Assembly: GCA_964637705.1 (NCBI GenBank)
Contig: CAZWVM010000036.1
Coordinates: 1-22,810, forward strand
Length of the DNA stretch: 22,810 bases
DNA from: CAZWVM01 sp964637705
Lineage (GTDB): Bacteria > UBA8481
Reading direction: 5' to 3'
Of the stretch, positions 7,996 to 14,685 are shown piece after piece. A program made the translations under genes and the position numbers. Each line of letters opens with the position of its first letter. Position 1 is the stretch's first letter. The notes under the pieces are model-generated. The model saw only the letters and a program-made list of their open reading frames with translations, was not told the origin of the DNA and searched no databases.

Positions 7996-8001
7996 TAACA
8001 T
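7996..8001 (+). promoter_or_regulatory. Candidate -10 element for the binding-protein gene (leaderless)
   Basis: TAACAT ends exactly 6 nt before the ATG at 8008, the same distance seen at 9630-9635 and 12166-12171. No Shine-Dalgarno sequence precedes the ATG. The -35 region is not recognisable. Confidence 0.35.
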
Positions 8002-8007
8002 CATCCC

Positions 8008-9522
8008 ATGAGATTCTCCCGGGTCATGAACCTCCTGGTCGTGGTCTGCCTGCTCGGTGCCGTCGCCTGCGGCGCCGACCGCGACGCCGACCCGCGCTTC
8101 GTTCGCATCGCCATCTCCTCGAATCCGCAATCGCTCGATCCCGCGATGGCCACCGACGTGAACGGCGGCGACGTCTGCGCCAAGCTGTACAATGGCCTCG
8201 TCCGCTTCAAGGGACTCGACGTCGAGCCGGACCTGGCCGAGACGTGGACGGTCTCGGCGAACGGGTTGGATTGGCGCTTCGCGATCCGGCGTGACGTCCG
8301 GTTCCAGAACGGGCGGGAGGTGACGGCGGAGGATGTCGCGTATTCCTTCCGGAGGCTCCTGGACACGGGGACGCGCTCGAAGCGCGCGTGGGTGCTGGAG
8401 GCGGTGGAGAGTTTCGAGGCCGTGGATTCGGCCTCGTTCGCGATGAGGCTGAAGCGCCCGACGCCGGCCATCCTCTCGCTCCTCTCGATGCCGGCCTGCT
8501 ACGTCGTACCTCGCGAAGAGGTCGAGAAGCACGGCGACCAGTTCGGGCGCCATCCGTGCGGCACGGGGCCTTACCGGTTCACGCGCTGGGAAGACGACCG
8601 CGCGGTGGAACTGGCGCGGAACGAGGATTACTTCGAGGGAGCGCCGAAAGTGGAGGGGATCATCTACCGCGTGATCCCCGAGCCGTTGACGCAGATCGCG
8701 CTCTTGAGGCGAGGCCAGCTCGACATCTGCGAGATCCCGGACGCTCAGTTGCCGGCCGTCCAATCGGACCCCGAGCTCGGCCCGCGCCTCCAGACCGTGG
8801 ACCAGCTCGTGACGGTCTACGTCGCGATCAACACGGAGCGATTCGCGGACACGCGCGTGAGGCGCGCGTTTGACCTGGCGATCGACAAGAAGAGGATCAT
8901 CGAGACGATCCGAGCGGGCCTGGCGACGGAGGCGGCCGGACCGGTGCCGCCGGCCTTGATGCCCGGGGCGATCGGGCCTCGCCCCTTCGATCCCGTCGAG
9001 GCGAAGCGACTGCTCGCGGAAGCCGGTTTCGACAGCACGAAGCCGCTCGTTCTCTTGCGCTCGTCGACCCGCGGGATGCTGGAGGCGACCGAGGCGGTCG
9101 CGGGGTATCTGCGCGACATCGGGCTGAACGTCACGGTCGAGCCGATGGAATTCTCGGCCCTGAGGCAGAGGGTGAACAAGGGCGACTTCGACCTCTGCCT
9201 CCTGAACTGGTATGCCGATTATGCCGACGCGGAGAACTTCCTCGCGCCCCTCTTCCTCTCCTCCAACGTCGGTTCGGCCGGGAACCGAGCCCGGCTCCGC
9301 GACGCGGCGGTGGACAGCGCGATCGAGCGGCTCTCGATCCCGGCGGGCCCGGAGCGCGACCAGCGCATCCTCGAAGCCGTGCGCCTCGTCGTCGATCGCG
9401 CGCCGTGGATCTTCCTCTGGTATCCCCGCACCGCCGTGGCCGTCTCCCCGCGGCTAGAAGGCTACTCCGTCCCGGCGATCTTCAACGGGGACAAGGGGGT
9501 GAGCTATGGTGTCAGGCAGTGA
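8008..9522 (+). CDS. Peptide/oligopeptide-type ABC transporter substrate-binding lipoprotein
   Basis: 504 residues. The lipobox VAC places the acylated cysteine at C21 after a hydrophobic signal (residues 9-20), so the mature protein would be a periplasmic lipoprotein. Family 5 solute-binding (DppA/OppA) features include 'NPQSLDPAMATD', 'GLVRF...EPDLAETW', 'RDVRFQNGREVTAEDVAYSF', 'GTGPYRF', and 'VRRAFDLAIDKKRI' at the lobe hinge. Family members capture di-, tri- or oligopeptides, murein peptides or nickel chelates; the substrate cannot be told here. The two permease genes follow. The final residues G-V-R-Q and the stop codon are encoded by the left arm of a 118-bp inverted-repeat element, so the original C-terminus has apparently been replaced. 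Confidence 0.93.
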   Translation: MRFSRVMNLLVVVCLLGAVACGADRDADPRFVRIAISSNPQSLDPAMATDVNGGDVCAKLYNGLVRFKGLDVEPDLAETWTVSANGLDWRFAIRRDVRFQNGREVTAEDVAYSFRRLLDTGTRSKRAWVLEAVESFEAVDSASFAMRLKRPTPAILSLLSMPACYVVPREEVEKHGDQFGRHPCGTGPYRFTRWEDDRAVELARNEDYFEGAPKVEGIIYRVIPEPLTQIALLRRGQLDICEIPDAQLPAVQSDPELGPRLQTVDQLVTVYVAINTERFADTRVRRAFDLAIDKKRIIETIRAGLATEAAGPVPPALMPGAIGPRPFDPVEAKRLLAEAGFDSTKPLVLLRSSTRGMLEATEAVAGYLRDIGLNVTVEPMEFSALRQRVNKGDFDLCLLNWYADYADAENFLAPLFLSSNVGSAGNRARLRDAAVDSAIERLSIPAGPERDQRILEAVRLVVDRAPWIFLWYPRTAVAVSPRLEGYSVPAIFNGDKGVSYGVRQ

Positions 9523-9625
9523 ATAAGTGAAGAATGGCCTCCCTGCGTGGGCTCATCTCCAACTCACCCAGATAGAGAGGTGAAGCTGGATTCCGGCATT
9601 CTTCACTTATTCACTGCCTGACACC
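9508..9625. repeat. 118-bp inverted-repeat element (MITE/REP-like) with perfect 29-bp arms
   Basis: The left arm 9508-9536 begins GGTGTCAGGCAGTGAATAAG; the right arm 9597-9625 ends TTATTCACTGCCTGACACC. The arms are perfect reverse complements over 29 bp and flank a 60-nt centre (9537-9596). The flanks GCTAT (9503-9507) and GCTGT (9626-9630) could be an imperfect 5-bp target duplication. No transposase gene is inside, so if mobile it would be non-autonomous. GTGTCAGGCA-type ends recall, from memory, repeats associated with REP-associated Y1 tyrosine transposases. In mRNA it would fold into a very stable 29-bp hairpin between binding protein and permease. Confidence 0.9.
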
Positions 9626-9629
9626 GCTG

Positions 9630-9635
9630 TATAAT
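9630..9635 (+). promoter_or_regulatory. Consensus -10 element, probable leaderless start of the permease gene
   Basis: A perfect TATAAT ends 6 nt before the ATG at 9642, with only CCTCCC between and no Shine-Dalgarno sequence. Transcription from it would begin at or next to the start codon. The -35 position (spacer 17: TTATTC, 9607-9612) is poor and lies inside the right arm of the inverted-repeat element. Confidence 0.5.
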
Positions 9636-9641
9636 CCTCCC

Positions 9642-10565
9642 ATGCTGTCGTATCTCCTGCGCCGCCTCGGGGGGCTGGCCTTCGTTCTCCTCGGGGTGAC
9701 GTTCCTCGTCCACCTCCTGATCCACCTCGTCCCGGGCGACCCCGTCGATACGATCGTGGGGCAATCGGTCTCGGACGCGGACCGCGCCACGCTCCGCAAG
9801 GAGCTCGGCCTCGACCGGTCGCTCGTCGCGCAGTACGGACTCTTCCTCGAACGCCTCGCGCGCGGCGACCTCGGAAAATCGATGATCACGGGCAAGCCGA
9901 TCGCGGAGGCCGTGGTCGAGCGCTTCCCCCGCACCCTCTACCTCGCCCTCTCCGCGCTCCTCATCGCGGTCGTCATCGGCATCTCGCTCGGAGCGGTCAC
10001 CGCGCTCTACCCGCGCAGCATGATCGACCGCACCGCGATGCTGGCAGCCGTCGCCGGGGTCAGCGCCCCCGTCTTCGTGACCGCCCTCTTCCTGCGCTAC
10101 CTCTTCGCCGAACGCTTCGCCCTCCTGCCGCCCGCAGGCTACGGCCCCCTCGCCTTCGTCGTCCTCCCCGCCCTCACCCTCGGCTCCCGCTCCGCCGCCT
10201 ACCTGGCGCGGATCACGCGGACGACCCTGATGGAGACCCTGTCGGAGGACTACATGAGGACGGCGCGCGCCAAGGGTCTCTCGCGCCTCAAGGCCCTCCT
10301 CGGCCACGCCTTCCCGAACGCGGCCGCGCCGCTCGTCGCCGTCGTCATCCTCGACCTCGCGATGTATCTGAACGGTTCGGTCATCACCGAGACGATCTTC
10401 GCCTGGCCGGGGCTGGGGCGCTTCGCACTCACCGCGATCACGCAGAGGGACATGCCGGCGGTGCAGGCCGTGGTGCTCGTCATGGCCGCGACCTACGTCT
10501 GCGCGATGACCCTCTCCGACCTGGCCCGGGCCTGGGTCGACCCGCGCCTGAGGGTGAACGGATGA
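9642..10565 (+). CDS. ABC transporter permease, DppB/OppB type
   Basis: 307 residues. It has an N-terminal transmembrane helix typical of DppB (LLRRLGGLAFVLLGVTFLVHLLIHL), then a periplasmic stretch with LVPGDPVD and 'ELGLDRSLVAQYG', and about five further membrane helices. The cytoplasmic EAA loop, which contacts the ATPase, is visible as YMRTARAKGLSRLKALLGHAFPNA. The C-terminal 'ETIFAWPGLGRFALTAITQRDMPAVQA' is also characteristic. It forms the inner-membrane channel with the next gene's product and takes substrate from the lipoprotein encoded upstream. The start is fixed by the family N-terminus. It overlaps the next gene by 4 nt (ATGA). Confidence 0.94.
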   Translation: MLSYLLRRLGGLAFVLLGVTFLVHLLIHLVPGDPVDTIVGQSVSDADRATLRKELGLDRSLVAQYGLFLERLARGDLGKSMITGKPIAEAVVERFPRTLYLALSALLIAVVIGISLGAVTALYPRSMIDRTAMLAAVAGVSAPVFVTALFLRYLFAERFALLPPAGYGPLAFVVLPALTLGSRSAAYLARITRTTLMETLSEDYMRTARAKGLSRLKALLGHAFPNAAAPLVAVVILDLAMYLNGSVITETIFAWPGLGRFALTAITQRDMPAVQAVVLVMAATYVCAMTLSDLARAWVDPRLRVNG

Positions 10566-11386
10566 AGGCCGCCGTCGTCATCATCGCGCTCGTCGGCGTC
10601 GCGGCGCTCTTCGCCCCCTGGCTCGCCGCCTATCCCTCCAGCGGCGTCACGGCCGCGACGACCGGCGAGCAGCTCGCGAACCGTCACCTCGCCCCCTCGC
10701 TCCTCCACCCCTTCGGCACGGACGAGATGGGTCGCGACGTCTGGACGCGCACGCTCCACGGCGCGCGTCTCTCGCTCCTCGTCGGCCTCGCCTCGCGGAT
10801 CGTCGCCGTCCTCGTCGGAGGATTCGTCGGCGCGGCGGCCGGCTTCGCGGGCGGCCGAACCGACTTCGCGGTCTCGCGCGTGATGGAGATCTTCCTGGCC
10901 TTCCCGTCGCTTGTCCTGGCCATCGCGATCGGCTGCGCGCTGGGGCCGGGTTTCGCGACCGTCATCGTCGCGATCGTGGCCGTCTCATGGGTCGACGTGG
11001 CGGTGCTCGTCCGCTCGGTCGCGGCCGGCGTGGCGCGGCGCGACTTCGTGTCGGCGGCGCGGGCGCTCGGGGAGAGCGAACCGCGCATCCTCTTCCGCCA
11101 CATCCTCCCGAACTGCCTGCCGGCGATCACCGTCTCCTTCACCTTCGGCATCGCCTCCGCGGTGATGGTCGAGGCCTCCCTCTCCTTCCTCGGTCTCGGC
11201 GTCTCCGGTTCCTCCACCGCTCTTCCCTCCTGGGGCTGGATGATCTACTCCGCGGAGTACCACCTCGCGGCGGCGCCCTGGGCCGCGGCGGGGCCCGGCT
11301 TCTTCCTCGCCGCGACGGTCCTCGGCTGGAATCTCCTCGGCGACGCCCTGCGCGACCGGCTCGACGTCAAGGCGGACCTCGCGTGA
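10562..11386 (+). CDS. ABC transporter permease, DppC/OppC type
   Basis: 274 residues from ATG 10562, overlapping the DppB-type stop. It shows the family features 'HPFGTDEMGRDVWTRTLHGARLSL' near the N-terminus, the EAA loop FVSAARALGESEPRILFRHILPN, and 'VMVEASLSFLGLGVSG...PSWGWMI' near the C-terminus, with about six membrane segments. It pairs with the DppB-type permease. No nucleotide-binding subunit (DppD/DppF) follows, so the ATPases must be encoded elsewhere or shared with another importer. Its stop overlaps the GTG start of the next gene. Confidence 0.94.
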   Translation: MKAAVVIIALVGVAALFAPWLAAYPSSGVTAATTGEQLANRHLAPSLLHPFGTDEMGRDVWTRTLHGARLSLLVGLASRIVAVLVGGFVGAAAGFAGGRTDFAVSRVMEIFLAFPSLVLAIAIGCALGPGFATVIVAIVAVSWVDVAVLVRSVAAGVARRDFVSAARALGESEPRILFRHILPNCLPAITVSFTFGIASAVMVEASLSFLGLGVSGSSTALPSWGWMIYSAEYHLAAAPWAAAGPGFFLAATVLGWNLLGDALRDRLDVKADLA

Positions 11387-12126
11387 TCGCCCCGCTCGCC
11401 CTCGCCCTGCTCCTCGTCGTTGCCGATTCAAACGTCCCGCCCCCGGCGGCGGCGGAGATGGAGCGAGAGGAGTTCGAGGCGCGGCGGACGGCGGAGATCG
11501 CGATCCGGAGCGCGGAGGAGGAGGTCGCGCGGCTTTCGACGCGGAGCGTGCTCATCGAACGACTGCTCGAAGGGGCGAAGACGGCCTACGCGGGCGGCCG
11601 CTACGGGGACGCGATCGGGCTGGCGCGTCGCGTCCGCCTCTCGGCGGCGCGGCGCGGCCAGGACACGGCGCGCACCACTCGGCCCGTGGCGCCGGCGATC
11701 GAGCCGCTCTACGAGGCTCTCGAGCGCCTGCTCGCCGCCGAGAACCGGGGCGTCTCCGATCCGCTCGTCACGGCGGCCCGCGAACTGGTCGCGAGCGCCG
11801 AGGCGGCGCTCGAGGCCGGCAACATCACTCAGGCCGACCACCTCGCGCGGCGCGCCATTCTCATGCTCTCCGCGCTGCCTCCCCCCGTGACGACGCCGGA
11901 GGCGCCGACCGACACGACGCTCGACGTCAACCGCGCGTCGCCCGTCGAACTCGCTCGCCTGCCCGGCATGACCTCCGAACGCGTGCGCAACCTCGCCTGG
12001 TTCCGCCAGAACATCGGACCCCTGCGCGCGCTCGAGGAGATCCGCTTCGTGCCGGGCTTTTCGTGGGACGATGTGATCCTGTATCTGCCGTGGCTGAAGG
12101 TCGCTTCGGCGGCGCCGCGGCGGTGA
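11383..12126 (+). CDS. Exported helix-hairpin-helix (ComEA-like C-terminus) protein
   Basis: 247 residues from GTG 11383 (GTGA overlap with the permease stop). A short signal peptide comes first (hydrophobic residues ~4-14, likely cut near VVA-DS). Residues ~25-165 are Ala/Glu/Arg-rich helices with a TPR-like hairpin (AYAGGRYGDAIGLARRVRL). The last ~60 residues form a ComEA-type helix-hairpin-helix domain: LDVNRASPVELARLPGM, then a second hairpin with 'GPLRALEEIRFVPGFSWDDV'. HhH modules usually bind DNA backbone. In exported proteins they occur in competence factor ComEA and in other secreted contexts. Co-translation with a peptide permease is unexpected. A DNA-uptake role is only one possibility, since the N-terminal helical half is unlike ComEA. 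Confidence 0.82.
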   Translation: MIAPLALALLLVVADSNVPPPAAAEMEREEFEARRTAEIAIRSAEEEVARLSTRSVLIERLLEGAKTAYAGGRYGDAIGLARRVRLSAARRGQDTARTTRPVAPAIEPLYEALERLLAAENRGVSDPLVTAARELVASAEAALEAGNITQADHLARRAILMLSALPPPVTTPEAPTDTTLDVNRASPVELARLPGMTSERVRNLAWFRQNIGPLRALEEIRFVPGFSWDDVILYLPWLKVASAAPRR

Positions 12127-12143
12127 TGGCGCGCTCTTTCGCC

Positions 12144-12171
12144 TTGTCCGCCGCTCGCCGATTCCTATACT
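12144..12171 (+). promoter_or_regulatory. Promoter for the DUF2225-like gene (leaderless)
   Basis: TTGTCC (12144-12149), 16-nt spacer, TATACT (12166-12171), then 6 nt to the ATG at 12178. There is no Shine-Dalgarno sequence. This is the best complete -35/-10 pair in the window. Confidence 0.55.
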
Positions 12172-12177
12172 GACCTC

Positions 12178-13233
12178 ATGTCCTCCCGCGTCTGGTCGCC
12201 CAAGGAAGGCGAGCTGCCCCCCGAGAAGATGGAGATCCTCCACGAGCTCGAGGAGGCCTTTCACGGGGACCGGGTTCTCATCAACGAGTATCTCACCCGG
12301 TTCGGGTGGTCCAAGGTCATCGCTCCGAACATCCGGATCGTGAAGCGTGAGCACGCGGAGCATGAGAATGCTCCCCGGATCCAGCAGCAGCCCGGCGAGG
12401 ATTTCGAGCAGGCCCCGACGACGCCCGAGAGCGAGGGCTTGAAGTCCTGCTACTACGAGGTCGACGCGCGGTGCGTCTTCTGCGGCACCGCCTTCCGCCC
12501 GTCGCTTTTGAGGTCCAAGTCCCTCATCCTCTCCTATTCCTACAAGGACCCCGAGTTCCCCCTCCTCGTCCCCGAGGCCCATGCGGCGATGCGCGGCTTC
12601 ATCCTGGAGGATCCGCTCATCCGCGGCGTCATCGTCTGCCCCCACTGCCTCTTCGCCTCGACCTCGTTGGGCTGCTTCCAGACCGATTCGGCCGTCTCGG
12701 GCACGCGCGGACTGGTGGCGCGCCTTCCGGAGCGGAAGATGGGGACGTTGAGAAAATTCCTCTCCGAGGATCTCTCGAACCGCCGCGAGATCCGGCAAGC
12801 GACGCTCTCGACTCTCGCGGGCGCGGGCGAGGGCGAGAATCGCGGCAAGGCCCTCTCACTCGTCGCCTACCGCCTCGCGTCGCACTGCAGCGAGATCCTG
12901 ACGGATTACGAGCCGACGGAGCATTTCCGGGCCGGCGAATCGCTCCTCTCCGCGGCGCGCCTCGCCTACGACCTCGGCAAGGACGATCTCGAGACGACCT
13001 GCCTGAGCGGCGCGCGCCCGCACCTCGAGCGCGCCTACGAGGCCGGATCGGTCTCCGCCCTCCCCGTCTACCTCCTCGGCGTCGTTCTTTTCCACCTGGG
13101 CGACGACATGGGCGCGCGGACCTGGATCGGGCGCGTCCTGACCGACCGCGGCAAGCTCGTCGCCGCCGTCAAATACAAGCGCTACTGCGAGAACCTCAAC
13201 GAGCGCATCAAGGCCCTCAAAGGCGCAAGCTGA
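12178..13233 (+). CDS. DUF2225-like zinc-ribbon and TPR protein
   Basis: 351 residues, no signal peptide, so probably cytoplasmic. Two CxxC pairs, C99/C102 (CVFC) and C154/C157 (CPHC), are separated by ~50 residues and would form a zinc-binding site. Spacing and context (LLRSKSLILSYSYKDPEF, IVCPHCLFAST) resemble the DUF2225 family, whose function is not established. Residues ~215-345 are helical and TPR-like, with the last repeats around 'LPVYLLGVVLFHLGDDMGARTWIGRVL' and 'AVKYKRYCENLNERIKAL'. Unusually, ~90 residues precede the first CxxC, including a highly charged stretch near residues 58-80. The start is supported by a promoter that places transcription at the ATG. It is transcribed toward the squalene/phytoene synthase gene, with a heptad-repeat array between. 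Confidence 0.82.
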   Translation: MSSRVWSPKEGELPPEKMEILHELEEAFHGDRVLINEYLTRFGWSKVIAPNIRIVKREHAEHENAPRIQQQPGEDFEQAPTTPESEGLKSCYYEVDARCVFCGTAFRPSLLRSKSLILSYSYKDPEFPLLVPEAHAAMRGFILEDPLIRGVIVCPHCLFASTSLGCFQTDSAVSGTRGLVARLPERKMGTLRKFLSEDLSNRREIRQATLSTLAGAGEGENRGKALSLVAYRLASHCSEILTDYEPTEHFRAGESLLSAARLAYDLGKDDLETTCLSGARPHLERAYEAGSVSALPVYLLGVVLFHLGDDMGARTWIGRVLTDRGKLVAAVKYKRYCENLNERIKALKGAS

Positions 13234-13271
13234 TTCTCGATTTCTGATTCTCGATTTTGATTTGCGGGATT
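13229..13271. repeat. Second heptad-repeat tract (NNYGATT type) at a convergent gene junction
   Basis: GCTGATT, CTCGATT, TCTGATT, CTCGATT run in strict 7-bp phase (13229-13256), followed by decayed units TTGATT and TGCGGGATT. The TGA stop of the DUF2225-like gene lies in the first unit. It shares the octamer GATTTGCG (13259-13266) and the GATT-ending unit with the array at 7910-7984. The 62 bases to 13296 are pyrimidine- and T-rich and hold no gene. Confidence 0.75.
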
Positions 13272-13296
13272 GTTTCTCTTTGCCTTTTACCTTCCC

Positions 13297-14187
13297 TTAC
13301 AGCCCCATCCACGTGCCCGCGAGGATCCCGAACTTTCTCAAGGTCGAGAGTCGCGGCCGCCGGCTCCAGACGTCGTAATCCTGCCGCCGGATCTCGTCGA
13401 GGATGCCCCCGTAGATCCGCCCCATCACGGCCATCGACCGCGCCGCGGGGCGGGGCAATTCGGAGTAGAGCGGGCGCGCATCGCGGTAGTACGCGTCCGC
13501 GCGGTCCGCGATCTCGCGGAGACACCCTCTCAGCCCGACCGTGACGCATCCCACCTCGATCGTCCCGTCCGAGACGCCGTGCCGCTTCATGAGATCCCGG
13601 GGCAGGTACACGCGGTCCCGCGCCCAATCCTCGGGCACGTCGCGGAGGATGTTGGTGAGCTGGAAGGCGTAGCCGATCGCCATCATCGCCTCCCGGGTCC
13701 GCTCGCCGCGCGCGCCGAAGATGGCGAGCATCGCGAGACCGACGGTGACCGCGACCTTGCGGCAGTAGCCCAGGGTCTCCTCCATGGTCGCATAGCGGCT
13801 GACGGTGAGATCGTCCTCGCAACCCTCGACGAGGAGCATCAGTTCCTCGCGCGGCACCGCGAAACGGCGGGCGGCGTCCGCCATCGCGATGAGGATCGGG
13901 TTCGGGGAATCGCCCCCGTCGAGCGCCGCGGCCAGCTCGCCGCGCCACTCCGCGATCGCCCGGGCCCGCGCCTCCCGCGGCTGGTTCTCCTCGTCGACGA
14001 TGTCGTCGGTGCGGCGGGCGAAGGCGTAGAGCGCGTTCATCGCCGCGCGCTGATCCGGCGGCAGGAATCGGAAGCCCCAGGCGAAGTTCTTCCCCTCGCG
14101 CCGCGCGATCCCCGCGCACGCCTCGTACGCGGACGCCGTGCGCGCCGCCGCGGCTTCTCGTGTGACGGAAGTGGACATCCCGCTCAT
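13297..14187 (-). CDS. Squalene/phytoene synthase family enzyme
   Basis: 296 residues, starting at the ATG whose A is at 14187. A second ATG at 14178 would remove three residues, and a longer upstream frame would run into the divergent gene. The two aspartate-rich motifs that bind diphosphate-Mg are present: DDIVDE (61-66, within YAFARRTDDIVDE) and NILRDVPED (179-187), followed by RDRVYLPRD. 'FRFLPPDQRAAMNALYAFAR' is typical of the trans-isoprenyl diphosphate synthase fold as in HpnD, HpnC and CrtB. The enzyme should join two prenyl diphosphates head-to-head to make (pre)squalene or phytoene. Which product is made cannot be decided, since no cyclase, desaturase or other hpn/crt gene is nearby. 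It is divergently transcribed from the receiver gene. Confidence 0.92.
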   Translation of the reverse strand: MSGMSTSVTREAAAARTASAYEACAGIARREGKNFAWGFRFLPPDQRAAMNALYAFARRTDDIVDEENQPREARARAIAEWRGELAAALDGGDSPNPILIAMADAARRFAVPREELMLLVEGCEDDLTVSRYATMEETLGYCRKVAVTVGLAMLAIFGARGERTREAMMAIGYAFQLTNILRDVPEDWARDRVYLPRDLMKRHGVSDGTIEVGCVTVGLRGCLREIADRADAYYRDARPLYSELPRPAARSMAVMGRIYGGILDEIRRQDYDVWSRRPRLSTLRKFGILAGTWMGL

Positions 14188-14195
14188 CGACGCCC

Positions 14196-14203
14196 ATAAT
14201 ATA
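14196..14203. promoter_or_regulatory. Overlapping divergent -10 elements
   Basis: The A/T patch 14196-14203 reads TAATAT on the plus strand (14197-14202) and TATATT/TATTAT on the minus strand. The minus-strand TATTAT ends 8 nt before the ATG of the synthase gene. The plus-strand hexamer lies ~50 nt before the receiver gene. The two promoters would share the same base pairs and so could not be open at once. Confidence 0.4.
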
Positions 14204-14251
14204 CGCTGATGGAGCGCGCGCCAGAGTCGAATGGCGCGGACGGGAGGAGCC

Positions 14252-14617
14252 ATGCCGAAGATTCTCGTCGTCGACGACGAGGCCAGCATTCGTCTGCTGT
14301 ACCAGGAGGAGTTCCAGGACGAGGGCTACGAGGTCGAGACCGCGGCCTCGGGACCCGAGGCGCTGGAGAAGATCAAGGCCGCGCGCCCCGACATCGTCAC
14401 CCTGGACATCAAGATGGTCGGCATGGACGGGCTGGAGGTCCTGGCGAAGGTGCGGGAGTTCGACATGGAATTGCCCATCATCCTCTGCACCGCCTACGGC
14501 TCCTACCGCCAGGACTTCGGCACCTGGGGGTCCGACCTCTACGTCACCAAGTCCTCCAACCTCGACGAACTGAAGCGCGAGGTGAAACGCCTTCTCGGCC
14601 AGGCCAGAAAGGGCTGA
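14252..14617 (+). CDS. Stand-alone response-regulator receiver domain protein
   Basis: 121 residues, a single CheY-like receiver with no output domain. ATG 14252 is preferred over the ATG at 14231 because GGGAGGAG (14242-14249) lies just upstream and the protein begins with the family's MPKILVVDDE. Acidic pocket D8/D9, phosphoacceptor D52 (TLDIKM), T80 (CTAYGS) and K100 (VTKS) are all present, so it should accept phosphate from a histidine kinase encoded elsewhere. The alpha4 region 'GSYRQDFGTWGSDLYV' is as in receivers of two-component systems. No kinase is in the window, so partner and output are unknown. The gene lies 68 nt before the GalT-type gene. Confidence 0.92.
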   Translation: MPKILVVDDEASIRLLYQEEFQDEGYEVETAASGPEALEKIKAARPDIVTLDIKMVGMDGLEVLAKVREFDMELPIILCTAYGSYRQDFGTWGSDLYVTKSSNLDELKREVKRLLGQARKG

Positions 14618-14685
14618 ATGACCCGACCCGTGGCGGCCACGATCCCGAGAAACGCGGGCGCGGCGGATCGGGAGCGATTCTCCTA

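Noticed and set aside
14188..14289. Upstream extension of the prenyl synthase to 14289
   Set aside because: The extra residues match no family N-terminus, and the extension would overlap the divergent receiver gene, which has a good ribosome site.
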